Positions 47,147-57,188 are shown, counted from the first letter of the stretch. The stretch is 64,000 bases of DNA from Roseibium album (GCA_001404055.1 CXTY01000015.1:124001-188000); one strand, 5' to 3'. Translations and numbers: made by a program. Notes: generated by a model not told the origin, from the sequence alone.

Positions 47147-48973
47147 TTAGTAGACGCGCGCTTTTGGCGCGATCTTCTTCGGGTCGATGCCACCTTCATC
47201 AAAGGTGGTCAGCGGATCGAGCACCACCGGACGGTAGTCAAGCTTGACATCGCCTTCCTCGTTGACCCAGGCAAGGGTGTGCTTGCGCCAGTTTTCATCG
47301 TCGCGACCAGAGAAAGGACCATCCTTGTAGTCCTCGCGCGCATGGGCACCGCGGCTCTCCTTGCGGGCTTCCGCGCCATAGACGGTGGTGATCGCATTGG
47401 CCATCAGGTTTTCCAGCTCCAGTGTTTCCACCAGATCGGAGTTCCAGATCATTGACCGATCCGAGACCTTAAGGTCTTTCAGCTCACCCCAGATATCAGT
47501 GAGGCGCTTGCAGCCTGCTTCTAGGCTTTCCTGGGTACGGAACACGGCCGCGTCTTCCTGCATGGCGTGCTGCATCTTGCCGCGCAGATCCGCCGTCGGG
47601 GTCGACCCGTTTGCGTTCCGGATCTTGTCGAAACGATCCATGATCTTCTCGCAAGACGCTTCATTTGGTGTTGGAACCGCTTCCTTCGGATCAACCACTT
47701 CCGCCGCCTTGATGGCAGCAGCGCGCCCAAAGACCACAAGGTCGATCAAGGAGTTGGAACCAAGGCGGTTGGCACCATGAACCGACGCACAGCCGGCCTC
47801 GCCAACGGCCATCAGACCCTCCTGAATGCGGTTCGGATTCTTGGAATCCGCATTCAACACTTCGCCCCAATAGTTGGTCGGAATACCGCCCATATTGTAG
47901 TGAACCGTCGGCAGAACCGGGATCGGGTCCTTGGTGACGTCGACACCGGCAAAAATGCGCGCGCTTTCCGAAATGCCAGGCAGGCGTTCTGCGAGCAGAG
48001 CCGGATCCAGGTGGTCCAGATGCAGGAAGATGTGGTCACCGGTCTTGCCGACACCGCGGCCATCACGGATTTCCATGGTCATGCAACGGGAAACAACGTC
48101 ACGTGACGCCAGATCCTTTGCCGAAGGTGCATAGCGTTCCATGAAACGCTCGCCTTCGGAGTTGACCAGGTAACCGCCCTCGCCGCGAGCACCTTCAGTG
48201 ATCAGACAACCGGAACCGTAAATGCCCGTGGGATGGAACTGAACAAATTCCATGTCCTGAAGCGGCAGACCGGCACGCGCAACCATGCCGCCGCCGTCAC
48301 CTGTGCAGGTGTGGGCAGATGTCGCCGAGAAATAGGCGCGGCCATAACCGCCGGTTGCCATGACAACCATTTTTGCCGAGAACCGGTGAATGGTGCCGTC
48401 ATCAAGGTTCCAGGCGATCACGCCCTGGCAAACACCATCATCCGACATGATCAGATCAAGCGCAAAATACTCGATGTAAAATTCCGCGTTGTGGCGCAGC
48501 GACTGGCCGTAAAGCGTGTGCAGGATGGCGTGACCGGTCCGGTCAGCAGCCGCACAAGTGCGCTGTACGGGTGGGCCTTCGCCGTAGTTCTGCATATGGC
48601 CGCCGAACGGACGCTGGTAAATCTTGCCTTCTTCGGTCCGGGAGAACGGAACACCGTAGTGCTCCAGCTCGTAGACCGCTTTCGGGGCTTCGCGGGCAAG
48701 GTATTCCATGGCGTCGGTGTCACCGAGCCAATCGGAGCCCTTGACCGTATCATACATGTGCCATTCCCAGCAGTCCGGCGTCATGTTTGTAAGGGACGCT
48801 GCGATACCACCCTGGGCAGCGACTGTATGGGAACGGGTTGGAAATACCTTGGAGATGCAAGCTGTGCGCAGTCCCTGCTCGGCCATTCCGAGCGTTGCAC
48901 GCAGGCCCGCACCACCGGCGCCGACAACAATCACATCATAAGAGTGGTCGACAAATTCATAGGATTTGGCCAT
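47147..48973 (-). CDS. sdhA: Succinate dehydrogenase flavoprotein subunit
   Basis: A 608-residue subunit that oxidises succinate. The start at 48973 ([20 protein letters not shown]) follows GGAGG. FAD is bound by GAGGAGLRA and covalently by H49 in [24 protein letters not shown], the active-site loop [14 protein letters not shown] and [20 protein letters not shown] are intact. It starts 5 bases after the sdhD stop. Confidence 0.98.
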   Translation of the reverse strand: MAKSYEFVDHSYDVIVVGAGGAGLRATLGMAEQGLRTACISKVFPTRSHTVAAQGGIAASLTNMTPDCWEWHMYDTVKGSDWLGDTDAMEYLAREAPKAVYELEHYGVPFSRTEEGKIYQRPFGGHMQNYGEGPPVQRTCAAADRTGHAILHTLYGQSLRHNAEFYIEYFALDLIMSDDGVCQGVIAWNLDDGTIHRFSAKMVVMATGGYGRAYFSATSAHTCTGDGGGMVARAGLPLQDMEFVQFHPTGIYGSGCLITEGARGEGGYLVNSEGERFMERYAPSAKDLASRDVVSRCMTMEIRDGRGVGKTGDHIFLHLDHLDPALLAERLPGISESARIFAGVDVTKDPIPVLPTVHYNMGGIPTNYWGEVLNADSKNPNRIQEGLMAVGEAGCASVHGANRLGSNSLIDLVVFGRAAAIKAAEVVDPKEAVPTPNEASCEKIMDRFDKIRNANGSTPTADLRGKMQHAMQEDAAVFRTQESLEAGCKRLTDIWGELKDLKVSDRSMIWNSDLVETLELENLMANAITTVYGAEARKESRGAHAREDYKDGPFSGRDDENWRKHTLAWVNEEGDVKLDYRPVVLDPLTTFDEGGIDPKKIAPKARVY

Positions 48974-48978
48974 CCGGG

Positions 48979-49362
48979 TTAACCTCCAAAGCCGATCTTG
49001 AGCACTGCAAAAATGCAGCCGAAACCGATAAAGGCGCAAAAGAAGGTGTTCGCCATCAGCGTGAGAAACTTGAGGCCTTCGCCATGAACATAATCTTCGA
49101 TGATCACCTGCATGCCGAGCTTCATGTGATAGACACCGGAGAGGATCACCAAAAGCAGGATGATCGAAACCAGCGGGTTCTTAAGGGTCTCGACCACGTC
49201 TCCGTGGGAGGATCCCTGCATAGCGATCACCAGGATCACGAAGAAGGAAATCAGGAACACGTTGGCAACCGCCGTGACGCGCTGTTTCCAGAAATGGTCT
49301 GTCCCTTCCTTGGCAGAACCAAGACCGCGGACCTTGTTTAGCGGGGTGCGCATATCTGTCAT
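48979..49362 (-). CDS. sdhD: Succinate dehydrogenase membrane anchor subunit SdhD
   Basis: A 127-residue membrane protein with three helices ([54 protein letters not shown]). The Arg/Trp segment [20 protein letters not shown] is typical, and the heme-ligand region is [18 protein letters not shown]. It starts 10 bases after the sdhC stop. An alternative start at residue 4 is possible. Confidence 0.94.
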   Translation of the reverse strand: MTDMRTPLNKVRGLGSAKEGTDHFWKQRVTAVANVFLISFFVILVIAMQGSSHGDVVETLKNPLVSIILLLVILSGVYHMKLGMQVIIEDYVHGEGLKFLTLMANTFFCAFIGFGCIFAVLKIGFGG

Positions 49363-49372
49363 GACGCTCTCC

Positions 49373-49771
49373 TTAGCGAACCGCGTAGCCGATGACCCAA
49401 AGGATCAACGTCAGGGAAACGGAACCGGCGATGGTGGCCTTGGAAAGCCAGTTACGGGCTCCCTCTCCGAAGCCTGCGCCCATGTCCCAGATGAAGTGAC
49501 GGAAGCCGCCGAGCATGTGGTGAACCAGCGCCCAGGTAAATCCGAACAGAATCAGACGGCCCAAGAAGGAACCGTAGATCTCGTTGACGAAATCGAAATA
49601 GGCTGGCCCGGCTGCAGCGGCGATCAGCCACCACGCCAATAGGATGGTGCCAAAATAAAGCGCCGCTCCCGTGATGCGGTGCAGGATCGACATGACCATC
49701 GTCAGAATGGGTTTATAGATCTGAAGATGGGGCGACAGCGGGCGGTTGCCCCGCAAATCGGCGTTCGACAT
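49373..49771 (-). CDS. sdhC: Succinate dehydrogenase cytochrome b556 subunit
   Basis: A 132-residue membrane subunit with three helices. [20 protein letters not shown] and [14 protein letters not shown] form the quinone-site region, and the heme His is in [18 protein letters not shown]. It is the first gene of the operon; GAGAGGAA lies before the ATG. The leader upstream contains a perfect small hairpin. Confidence 0.95.
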   Translation of the reverse strand: MSNADLRGNRPLSPHLQIYKPILTMVMSILHRITGAALYFGTILLAWWLIAAAAGPAYFDFVNEIYGSFLGRLILFGFTWALVHHMLGGFRHFIWDMGAGFGEGARNWLSKATIAGSVSLTLILWVIGYAVR

Positions 49772-49796
49772 GGAATTCCTCTCCCGTACGACGCAA

Positions 49797-49861
49797 GCTA
49801 ACGCTTACGGAAACGTAAGCAAATCAAAGCGTTGTCTAGAGGGGTTCTAGCGCTAACGCTT
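49797..49861 (-). promoter_or_regulatory. sdh leader: hairpin and repeated decamer
   Basis: GCTTACG-GAAA-CGTAAGC (49803-49820) is a perfect 7-bp hairpin 32 bases before the sdhC start. The decamer GCTAACGCTT occurs at 49797-49806 and again at 49852-49861, 55 bases apart. The sdh promoter must lie in 49772-49975, but no -35/-10 pair was clear. Confidence 0.4.
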
Positions 49862-49975
49862 CCAAAGGTCAAAATATCCTATAGGTCTATTTGCATCGAA
49901 ACCACTTTTGAATCGCTTAAATGAGATAGAATTTGCTCGCAGTGCATCATTTGACTGGCTGCATCACAGAGTAAC

Positions 49976-50911
49976 CTATACGTCACCATCAGTTCGCACA
50001 TGCGGCACACCAAAAACGGACCATCCGGTTTTTTGCGCAAGCAGTTCCATGGCCTCTGTGCCGAGCTTCGAATTGCCGTACTGATTGAGACCCGGAGACC
50101 AGACGGCAATCGACGCCCTGCCCGGTGAAATAACCAGGATGCCACCACCAACACCACTCTTGCCCGGCATACCGACACGGAAAGCAAAATCGCCTGATCC
50201 ATCATAATGACCACAGGTCATCATGAGTGCGTTGATCCGGCGCCGACGTTCAACAGATACCAAGGCTGGCATGCTGTCAGCATCGATAAGAAACCGGCCG
50301 GCGAGCGCAAGTTGGCGGCACGTCATTTCAACGGCACATTGATGACAATAGGTTCCAAGGACCTTGTCGACTGAAGAGTACATGTTGCCATGAGAGGCAA
50401 GATAATGTGCCAGCGAGAAGTTGCGATGTCCCGACGCGATTTCCGAACGCGCCACCTTCTCATTGATATGTATGTCGTCGTCGTCAGCCGCCGCGCGCAC
50501 AAAACGCACCAGTTCGCCCAGCGCTTCGCGCGGGCTTGAACCGGCCAGGTAAGTATCGGTGGTTACCAACGCACCTGCGTTGATGAAGGGATTGCGCGGG
50601 ATGCCATTTTCACGCTCCAGAAGCAGAATAGAATCAAAGGCAAGTCCGGATGGTTCTCTTCCAACCCTGCGCCAGATCTGGTCGCCCACGCGGCCGAGGG
50701 CAAGGGTCAGCGCAAAAATCTTAGAAACCGACTGGATAGAAAACGGAACATCCGCGTCGCCGGCTGAAAAAACGCTGCCATCTGCAAGCGCAATTGCCAT
50801 TCCGAACTGGCCCGGGTCAATCCCTGCAAGCTCGGGAATGTAGTTTGCGACCTCACCCTTGTCCGGGTTCTCAGCGGCAACTTCAGCAATTTCAGTCAGA
50901 AGGTCCTGCAT
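49976..50911 (-). CDS. glsA: Glutaminase
   Basis: A 311-residue enzyme that converts glutamine to glutamate and ammonia. The start at 50911 ([20 protein letters not shown]) has GGAGAGG just upstream and gives the usual family length; an ATG seven codons earlier lacks a ribosome site. The catalytic SVSK (61-64, with S61 and K64 as in beta-lactamase-like enzymes) is in [15 protein letters not shown], followed by [19 protein letters not shown] [13 protein letters not shown] and GKSGVGGGI. It lies 44 bases downstream of the EI24 gene stop. Confidence 0.95.
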   Translation of the reverse strand: MQDLLTEIAEVAAENPDKGEVANYIPELAGIDPGQFGMAIALADGSVFSAGDADVPFSIQSVSKIFALTLALGRVGDQIWRRVGREPSGLAFDSILLLERENGIPRNPFINAGALVTTDTYLAGSSPREALGELVRFVRAAADDDDIHINEKVARSEIASGHRNFSLAHYLASHGNMYSSVDKVLGTYCHQCAVEMTCRQLALAGRFLIDADSMPALVSVERRRRINALMMTCGHYDGSGDFAFRVGMPGKSGVGGGILVISPGRASIAVWSPGLNQYGNSKLGTEAMELLAQKTGWSVFGVPHVRTDGDV

Positions 50912-50954
50912 ATACCTCTCCGGTCGGGTCATGAACCCGGAAAAGGCAGTTCAG

Positions 50955-51623
50955 TCAGATTGCGGCGTTCGATGCAAGCCTCTTGTAGAGGTGCATCATG
51001 AAAATGGTCGCAAAGATTGGCGTCACGAGATTGAGGATCGGTACGGCCAGCAAGGCTGCAATCACCATACCACCCAGGAACACCGTGCCACTGCGCGCTT
51101 TGCGGAAAGCCTTGGCTTCAGCTGGTGACATGAAGCGCATGGCGGCAAATTCAAAGAACTCGCGGCCAAGCAGATAGCCGTTCACGACAAAAAAGGCGAT
51201 CAGGTTGATCCCGGGAATGAGCAGCAGCAGCAGCGCAAACAAGTTTCCGAGAATAACGATACCCGTGAACTTGATGGTCTGCCCGATCGATTGCGAAAAG
51301 GGCAGGGCCTTGCCAGGACGGTCACCGGAATAGTCCCGTGCCTCAACAATATCTGCGATCTCATCCTGGAAAAGACCCGCGAACAGCGCGGAAATTGGGG
51401 CGATCAGAAACCCAAGTGCAAATACGGCACCGATGCCGGTCAGGATCGACAGGGCGGTTTCCAACCAGGGATACGGCAATTCCACAAACCCTGCGATTAT
51501 CCCTTGCAGGGCGATCCATATCACGACCAGAATTCCAAGCGTGAAACCGAGCATTTTCCAGAAAATCGCCCGGAACGGCTGCTCGAACACCTGTGACATC
51601 GCACGGGAAGCTGCTTGGAACAT
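50955..51623 (-). CDS. EI24/CysZ-like membrane protein
   Basis: A 222-residue protein with about four long hydrophobic stretches: MLGFTLGILVVIWIALQGII, ALSILTGIGAVFALGFLIAP, FTGIVILGNLFALLLLLIPG and FLGGMVIAALLAVPILNLVT. The SFxQAF-like start FQAASRAMSQVFEQPFRA, the polar FAGLFQDEIADIVEARDY loop and GREFFEFAAMR are typical of EI24 family members, which include the sulfate transporter CysZ. The transported ion is not clear; no cysteine genes are nearby. Confidence 0.85.
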   Translation of the reverse strand: MFQAASRAMSQVFEQPFRAIFWKMLGFTLGILVVIWIALQGIIAGFVELPYPWLETALSILTGIGAVFALGFLIAPISALFAGLFQDEIADIVEARDYSGDRPGKALPFSQSIGQTIKFTGIVILGNLFALLLLLIPGINLIAFFVVNGYLLGREFFEFAAMRFMSPAEAKAFRKARSGTVFLGGMVIAALLAVPILNLVTPIFATIFMMHLYKRLASNAAI

Positions 51624-51704
51624 GAAACCTTCAAAACTCTGTGAATGACAGCATCGACATAAGTGCGGATGGAGTGCGGTGCAAGGGCGCTGTGCGTCTT
51701 ACTT

Positions 51705-51882
51705 CGTCATTCCGAACGAGTGAGACGAAGTCAGCAGTGATCACAAAAACCCATTTCAGACGCAGCCTTTGGTCGTCGTCCCTGCGCAGGCAGGAATCCA
51801 GTAATCTCAAAAGTCAGAGAACAAGGAAACACTGCGGTGTACTGGTTCCCGGTCTGGGCAGAGCCAAACCGGGATGACAATC
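51705..51882. repeat. Dispersed intergenic repeat, copy 4 (variant)
   Basis: It contains CGTCATTCCGAACGAGTGAG, then CCCTGCGCAGGCAGGAATCC (51780-51799), and GTGTACTGGTTCCCGGTCTG running on to CCAAACCGGGATGAC (to 51880). The end is nearly the same as that of the copy at 45.3 kb. The repeat sits between the EI24 gene and recR and could act as a terminator or recombination site. No gene was found. Confidence 0.6.
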
Positions 51883-51889
51883 GCCGACG

Positions 51890-52498
51890 TCAAAACCGCG
51901 TCCGCGCTTTCAGCGCCTGTGTCAGCGTGCCCTCGTCGAGATAATCCAGTTCGCCACCGACCGGCACGCCGTGGGCTAGTTTTGTGACACTGACGTCCAG
52001 ATGCGAAAGCTGATCCATAATGTAGTGGGCGGTTGTCTGGCCTTCGACCGTGGCACTGATCGCAAGAATGATTTCGCTAAGGTCTTCAGAGCCGCAACGA
52101 TCGATCAATGAAGCCAGATTGAGATCTTCCGGACCGATGCCGTCAAGCGGAGAGAGCGTACCGCCGAGCACATGATAACGCGCGTTGATGGCACCTGCCC
52201 GCTCCAGCGCCCAGAGATCTGCAACATCTTCAACGACAACAAGCACTGCCTGATCCCGCTTTGGATCGCAACAGATCGTGCAGGGGTTAGACGTATCGAC
52301 AGTGCCACAAGCAGAACAGATACCGATTTCACTGACCGCAACACCCATGGCTTCGGCTAGCGGCACCAGCAGCTGGTCCTTTTTCTTGATCAGGTGCAAG
52401 GCGGCACGGCGGGCGGACCGCGGCCCCAGACCCGGCAGCTTGGCCAGAAGCTTGATCAGTTGTTCAATTTCAGGTCCTGCTACGCTCTTTTGTGCCAT
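51890..52498 (-). CDS. recR: Recombination protein RecR
   Basis: A 202-residue protein of the RecFOR repair pathway. The N-terminal helix-hairpin-helix is [20 protein letters not shown]. The zinc site is [22 protein letters not shown], and the Toprim domain has [15 protein letters not shown] and [16 protein letters not shown]. It is 16 bases downstream of ybaB, the usual order. Confidence 0.97.
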   Translation of the reverse strand: MAQKSVAGPEIEQLIKLLAKLPGLGPRSARRAALHLIKKKDQLLVPLAEAMGVAVSEIGICSACGTVDTSNPCTICCDPKRDQAVLVVVEDVADLWALERAGAINARYHVLGGTLSPLDGIGPEDLNLASLIDRCGSEDLSEIILAISATVEGQTTAHYIMDQLSHLDVSVTKLAHGVPVGGELDYLDEGTLTQALKARTRF

Positions 52499-52514
52499 CA
52501 GCTACGCGTCCAAT

Positions 52515-52835
52515 CTAGAACGGTAGCTTCATGCCAGCAGGAAGACCCAGACCACCCATGAGTTCCTGGGTCTTTTCCTGGAGTGTCTGGTCGACTTTGA
52601 CCTTGGCGTCGGTGTGTGCAGCCATGATCAGGTCTTCCAGGATCTCGCCTTCTTCTTCCTTGAGAAGAGACGGATCGATAGTCACGCCCGTCATTTCGCC
52701 CTTGCCGTTCAGGCGCAGGGTGACGAGACCGGCACCAGACGACCCTTCGGCTTCAATCTCGACTATCTGGTCTTGCAGGGAACCCATCTGTTCCTGCATC
52801 TGTTTGGCCTGCTTCATCATCTTGAGGAAGTCCAT
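52515..52835 (-). CDS. YbaB/EbfC family nucleoid-associated protein
   Basis: A 106-residue DNA-binding protein. MDFLKMMKQAKQMQEQMGSL, the EAEGSSGAGLVTLRLNGKGEM stretch and the ISPSLL-like TIDPSLLKEEEGEILEDLI are typical. These small dimers bind DNA and may shape the nucleoid. It lies between a small membrane-protein gene and recR. Confidence 0.95.
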   Translation of the reverse strand: MDFLKMMKQAKQMQEQMGSLQDQIVEIEAEGSSGAGLVTLRLNGKGEMTGVTIDPSLLKEEEGEILEDLIMAAHTDAKVKVDQTLQEKTQELMGGLGLPAGMKLPF

Positions 52836-53036
52836 CGGATCTCTCCTTGAATAAATCTTGGGGCGGCTTGTGCCGTGCGCCTTACCATTTGGGATCTGCG
52901 TTTAGAAGAACAATAGGGGAATTACCAGCCCCAAAATAGTTCCCTGAAATCCGGCGCAAGAGCAGCGTTGGTCAAGTTCCATGTCTTTGAACAATCGAGG
53001 GGCCGGATTCTGAAAACCACTGGACTTCTCGTGCCT

Positions 53037-53252
53037 TCATTCCGAGTTTTGCGGCTGCTTGAAGCAAAGATAGAAAATCCTGGCGATGAAATACAAGCCG
53101 ACAAAGAAAAACACGCACACCATCGAGACAACGGAGATAAGCTTCACGTACTGATCGATGTCAGCCTTGGAAACGAACAACATTGACAGCAGGCAGATTA
53201 CGCCCGCGGCAAAAAACAAAATGACATTTGTTCTTATTCGTTTGTCGCTCAT
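53037..53252 (-). CDS. Small membrane protein, 71 aa
   Basis: The protein has two membrane helices (TNVILFFAAGVICLLSMLFV and LISVVSMVCVFFFVGLYFIA) with a short charged loop. The start ATG follows GGGAA. It sits between dnaX (27 bases away) and ybaB (201 bases away), where related genomes usually have ybaB directly after dnaX. No family was recognised. Confidence 0.6.
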   Translation of the reverse strand: MSDKRIRTNVILFFAAGVICLLSMLFVSKADIDQYVKLISVVSMVCVFFFVGLYFIARIFYLCFKQPQNSE

Positions 53253-53279
53253 GTGTTCCCGTCTCTTACTTCGCCGGTT

Positions 53280-55196
53280 CTAATCTTCGTCATCATCACC
53301 AAGCGCTTCATTCAGCAATGGATCGTTCACCAGCGGGTCGGCCAGAACAGCTTCATCTTCTTCGGTAACCTGTACTTTCACGTCGACGACTTTTGCACCC
53401 GGGAACTGCGAGAGCAGTGCGGCAACAGTGGGGTGAGACCTTGCATCGGAGAGTAGCTGCTCCTGATTGGCTTCCTGTTCTTCATGAAGTGTCGGCCGCC
53501 CTTGCGTGCGGGACACCACAACGAACCAGCGTTGGCCGGTCCATTCCAAAAGTTTGCGGCCGAATTCACCCGCAATATCTGCCGGGGCGTCATCGGTCGG
53601 TTGGATTTCGATCTTGCCCGGCTCAAATTTCACCAGCCGCATCTGTCGCTGAATGGCAACCTTCATCGGAACGTCGCGCTTTTCCGATGCCAGCGCGACA
53701 CAATCCTGCAAATTGCGAAGATTATAGGCTGGTTGCGCAGGCACCTGGGGCTGCGGTGCTGTTTGCGGAGCGCTTTGAACATCTGGCAACCCGCCCTGAA
53801 TGGCCGCAAGTTGTGGCCTGGCCGCACCTTGCATCGTAGGCCCGTTGCCTGGGCCACCGGCTGAACGAGGCATGCCGACAGCCATCGCCTGCGCTCCCCC
53901 GCCACCGCTTGGCCCTGCACCGCCGCCACCTGCGGGCCCAGCGCCTTCCAAAGGGTTCTGACCGTTCTTGATCTGCGCCATCATGTCGCCCGGATCGGGT
54001 AGATCGGCAGCATAGGCAAGTCGCACCAGTACCATGTCGGCTGCAGCCAGCGGTTTCGAGGCAGCCTGAACTTCCTGGACACCTTTCAAAAGGATTTGCC
54101 AGGCGCGGGAAAGCAAGCGCACGGAGAGTTTTTCAGCGAACTCCTGACCACGCGCCCTTTCAGCTTCGGTGACCGATGCTTCCTCGGCTGCCTTTGGCGC
54201 AACTTTCATACGTGTAACGAGGTGTGTGAAGTCAGCCAGATCAGTCAATACAATCGCAGGATCGGCGCCGACCTCATATTGGGCTTGCAGTTCCCCAAGC
54301 GCGTCTTCAATTCTGCCGGCCATCAAATGACCGAAGAGATCAATGACACGCGCCCTGTCGGCAAGACCAAGCATTTGACGCAGGTCTTCGGCTTCGATTG
54401 AACCGGCACCATGGGCCATTGCCTGATCGAGCAGTGAAAGCGAATCGCGGGCAGACCCCTCGCCGGCCCGTGCAATCAGCATCAGCGCTTCATCGGAGAT
54501 CTGGATATTCTCGGCATCTGAAATCCGGCGCAGAAGTCCGATCAATTTCGACTGTTCGATTCGGCGCAGGTCAAAACGCTGACACCGTGACAGGACGGTG
54601 ATCGGAACTTTCCTGATTTCCGTTGTCGCGAAGATGAATTTTACATGTTCAGGCGGCTCTTCAAGGGTCTTTAGCAAACCATTGAATGCCTGATTGGAAA
54701 GCATATGCACTTCATCGATGATGTAGACTTTGTATCGCGCGGTTGCGGGCCGATAGCGCGCTGCGTCAATGATCTCGCGGATATCGCCGATGCCTGTGTG
54801 TGAGGCGGCATCCATCTCGATAACATCGACATGACGACCTTCCATGATCGCCTTGCAGTGCGTGCCTTCCTGCAAGAGCTTTACCGTTGGCTTTTCGACC
54901 TCACCCGGCACCTCGTAGTTGAGGCCACGGGCAAGAATACGGGCCGTTGTCGTCTTGCCCACACCACGTACACCGGTCAGCATCCAGGCTTGTGCAATGC
55001 GTCCCGTATCAAACGCGTTTTCCAACGTCTGAACCATCGGCTCCTGACCGACAAGGTCTTCAAAGGTCTTCGGGCGGTACTTACGCGCCAGAACGCGATA
55101 TGCACCGTCTTTTGCTACCGGTTTTGTTGCGCTCTGATCGTCCATCAGTCCAGATGCCTTTTCGGCACCTTCTTGCGGAAAGCCTGTCTCATCCAT
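53280..55196 (-). CDS. dnaX: DNA polymerase III subunit gamma/tau
   Basis: A clamp-loader ATPase of about 638 residues. YRVLARKYRPKTFEDLVGQE, the P-loop GVRGVGKTTTARIL, DVIEMDAASHTGIGDIREII and VYIIDEVHMLSNQAFNGLLK are clear, followed by a Gly/Pro-rich linker (about 420-500) and a tau-like C-terminus. The zinc module is reduced: after RGLNYEVPG only C in GTHCKAIM is left of the four cysteines, a pattern I recall for alphaproteobacteria. The start is uncertain. Methionines at 55208, 55196 and 55145 are possible, and the frame is open to 55457; no ribosome site decides it. Confidence 0.93.
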   Translation of the reverse strand: MDETGFPQEGAEKASGLMDDQSATKPVAKDGAYRVLARKYRPKTFEDLVGQEPMVQTLENAFDTGRIAQAWMLTGVRGVGKTTTARILARGLNYEVPGEVEKPTVKLLQEGTHCKAIMEGRHVDVIEMDAASHTGIGDIREIIDAARYRPATARYKVYIIDEVHMLSNQAFNGLLKTLEEPPEHVKFIFATTEIRKVPITVLSRCQRFDLRRIEQSKLIGLLRRISDAENIQISDEALMLIARAGEGSARDSLSLLDQAMAHGAGSIEAEDLRQMLGLADRARVIDLFGHLMAGRIEDALGELQAQYEVGADPAIVLTDLADFTHLVTRMKVAPKAAEEASVTEAERARGQEFAEKLSVRLLSRAWQILLKGVQEVQAASKPLAAADMVLVRLAYAADLPDPGDMMAQIKNGQNPLEGAGPAGGGGAGPSGGGGAQAMAVGMPRSAGGPGNGPTMQGAARPQLAAIQGGLPDVQSAPQTAPQPQVPAQPAYNLRNLQDCVALASEKRDVPMKVAIQRQMRLVKFEPGKIEIQPTDDAPADIAGEFGRKLLEWTGQRWFVVVSRTQGRPTLHEEQEANQEQLLSDARSHPTVAALLSQFPGAKVVDVKVQVTEEDEAVLADPLVNDPLLNEALGDDDED

Positions 55197-55208
55197 GAGC
55201 CGCACCAT

Positions 55209-55630
55209 AACGACTTTTTTCAAAAGTTGGACGGGGTTTTGAAAGTTTTTCTGTGCGTGAAAACTGGAAGAGTTGGGATTTGCGAGCTTCCAGTTCCGAA
55301 ACCTATCAGGCATCAGGAAAGCCTGTCTGGCCAGAGGTGAGTGGATACGCTCTGACGAATACCAGGACGCCAGCAGGTCTCTCGACACCAGATCAGGACT
55401 TTTCTCGACAAACTCGGCAAAGTTGTCATGCGGTGTGACGGCCATTTTTTCAGACAAAAGACTGAGGAAGGCCAGTGACCGACATATGCTAGCGGTGACG
55501 AGTTGTGACGTTGGCTTGTACTAACAATTCTATGCTGACCTGGATCAGGCCCGGGCAGCGCAGCGAAAAGAGCATCAAACAGAATCTGGAAAGACGCAGA
55601 AGTTGCGACAGGGCGAGATTGGCCCAAAGC
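55209..55630. other. Region between dnaX and the SRP RNA terminator
   Basis: Apart from the open extension of the dnaX frame to 55457, no gene was seen. The dnaX promoter should lie here. There is no convincing small ORF with a ribosome site. Confidence 0.4.
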
Positions 55631-55661
55631 AAAAAACACCGCGCGGTTCCGGCGGTGTTTT
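55631..55661 (-). terminator. Terminator of the SRP RNA gene
   Basis: Arms AAAACACCGC (55633-55642) and GCGGTGTTTT (55652-55661) pair perfectly. In the minus direction the stem ends in TTTTTTG, so the SRP RNA transcript should stop here, about 24 bases after its mature end. Confidence 0.85.
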
Positions 55662-55685
55662 AAGAATGTCTTCAAATATTTGAAG

Positions 55686-55787
55686 GTGGGAGGCTAGCAC
55701 GATGACCCGTGCCGAGGCTCGTTAGGGCTGCTTCCTTCCGGACCTGACCCAGTTGGCGAGTGGCTCGTCCACCACCAACCTCCCGAG
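55686..55787 (-). ncRNA. ffs: Small signal recognition particle RNA (4.5S type)
   Basis: On the minus strand the RNA contains the conserved SRP apical loop: GGGTCAGGTCCGGAAGGAAG followed by CAGCC, nearly identical to the same part of E. coli 4.5S RNA. Flanking stretches pair as a long hairpin (GGGAGG near the 5' end with CCTCCC near the 3' end). It binds Ffh to target membrane proteins. The ends are estimated within a few bases. The gene is upstream of dnaX, has a good promoter at 55793-55821 and a terminator at 55631-55661. Confidence 0.95.
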
Positions 55788-55792
55788 CGCCT

Positions 55793-55821
55793 TATATCAG
55801 AAGACCTATGGGGTTTGGCAA
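55793..55821 (-). promoter_or_regulatory. ffs: Promoter of the SRP RNA gene
   Basis: On the minus strand TTGCCA (55816-55821) and GATATA (55793-55798) are spaced by 17 bases, a good sigma-70 type promoter about 6 bases before the RNA's 5' end. Confidence 0.7.
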
Positions 55822-55878
55822 GAGGGCAAAGATGTTTTTTTGTCTGCAACTGAGCCGAAGGATCGCGAACCTTTCCCC

Positions 55879-56511
55879 TTACGGACGAAGTGTCGCCAAT
55901 TTCAGCCCGAAACCCATGAACACGAGACCTGTCGCCCCCTTGAGCCAGCGCTGGAACGCAGGGTTTCGCGCAGCACCGCTAACCCTGGAAAGCAGCAAGA
56001 TCATCGCGCCAAACCAGAGAGCATTGATCAGCGAATGAACCACGACCAGTGACATCGCGGCAGCCACGGCACCTTCACCGGCAGGAATGAACTGCGGGAA
56101 GGCCGCCAGATAAAACATTGAAACCTTCGGGTTCAGAGCATTGGTCAAAAAACCCTCGCCAAAAGCCCGCAGTTGCGTGCGTTTTCGCTTGGCCGGAGCA
56201 ACAGTTGGAGCAAGTGTCTTCCTGGAAAAGGCTTCCCTCAACGCTTTCAGACCGATCCAGAACAGATAGGCGGCACCAACCATCTTCACGATGAAGAAGG
56301 CATCTGCGGAGTGCACCAGGATGACCGAGATCCCGAGAATCGATAAAGACCCGTGGAGGAAAAACGCAGCAACAAACCCGCTCACATTGGAAAATGCAGC
56401 ACCTTTACCCGATGTCGGAACTGTCTTGGCAATCAACACACCGTTCGGGCCGGGAGACATGACCAACAAGGCTGCGACCAGCGCAAAACTCAAGACCGTT
56501 TCCAAAGACAT
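55879..56511 (-). CDS. LysE family exporter
   Basis: A 210-residue inner-membrane protein with about six hydrophobic segments. The ATG at 56511 (MSLETVLSFALVAALLVMSP) has AGGTGAG upstream and is preferred to a GTG three codons earlier. MSPGPNGVLIAKTVPTSGKG, FWIGLKALREAF, FLTNALNPKVSMFYLAAFPQ and the end GFGLKLATLRP are typical. The exported compound is unknown. It stands alone, divergent from the HIT gene. Confidence 0.9.
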   Translation of the reverse strand: MSLETVLSFALVAALLVMSPGPNGVLIAKTVPTSGKGAAFSNVSGFVAAFFLHGSLSILGISVILVHSADAFFIVKMVGAAYLFWIGLKALREAFSRKTLAPTVAPAKRKRTQLRAFGEGFLTNALNPKVSMFYLAAFPQFIPAGEGAVAAAMSLVVVHSLINALWFGAMILLLSRVSGAARNPAFQRWLKGATGLVFMGFGLKLATLRP

Positions 56512-56667
56512 GGTGCTCACCTGAAAAAAATTGAACTGAGGAATGGCGGGAAGGTGAAATTCAGTTCACATCACCCTCAATCTACCCATATGGTGGATGA
56601 ATGCAATCAGGGGCGGTAAAGCTATTGAGGCCGCGCAACATTAGATTATTTACCTGGATCGAGAGAG

Positions 56668-57087
56668 ATGACATTTTTCAATCTCAATGCCCGCTTGGAA
56701 GGTGACAGTCATTTTGTCGCTGATCTGCCCTTGTCTGCAGTCAGATTGATGAAAGACGCGAACTACCCATGGCTTCTCCTCATTCCGCGGAAGCCGGACC
56801 TCGTCGAAATCATCGATCTCGAGGAGGGCGATCAGCTGCAGCTCATGCGGGAGATTGCCTTGACAAGTCAGGTCTTGAGGAACGTGACCGATTGCGAAAA
56901 GCTGAATGTCGGCGCACTTGGCAATCAGGTTTCCCAATTGCACGTTCATGTCATTGCGCGTTTCCGCGACGATGCCGCGTGGCCCGGCCCAATCTGGGGC
57001 GCGGCCCCTTTCGAAGGCTACGAGCCTGAAAGGGTCGATACACTGATAGATCAATTCCGTGAGGCTTTTTCGACCGAAACTACCTAG
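56668..57087 (+). CDS. HIT family protein
   Basis: A 139-residue nucleotide hydrolase or transferase of the histidine-triad superfamily. The motif is QLHVHVIARF: H92 aligns with the catalytic His and H94 with the last one, while the first His of the triad is Gln (Q90). The segment PWLLLIPRKPDLVEIIDL and RFRDDAAWPGPIWG mark an alphaproteobacterial subgroup. The substrate is unknown. It lies 100 bases upstream of nudC, also a nucleotide-processing enzyme. Confidence 0.88.
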   Translation: MTFFNLNARLEGDSHFVADLPLSAVRLMKDANYPWLLLIPRKPDLVEIIDLEEGDQLQLMREIALTSQVLRNVTDCEKLNVGALGNQVSQLHVHVIARFRDDAAWPGPIWGAAPFEGYEPERVDTLIDQFREAFSTETT

Positions 57088-57188
57088 ATGATGACAGTGT
57101 AATTTCGGCGTCGCTGGACAGTGGTCATCCACAGCCCTAGTCTCTGGCGCTAGTCAACTCTCGCCAATTCCTCTTCAAGGATCAAAAC

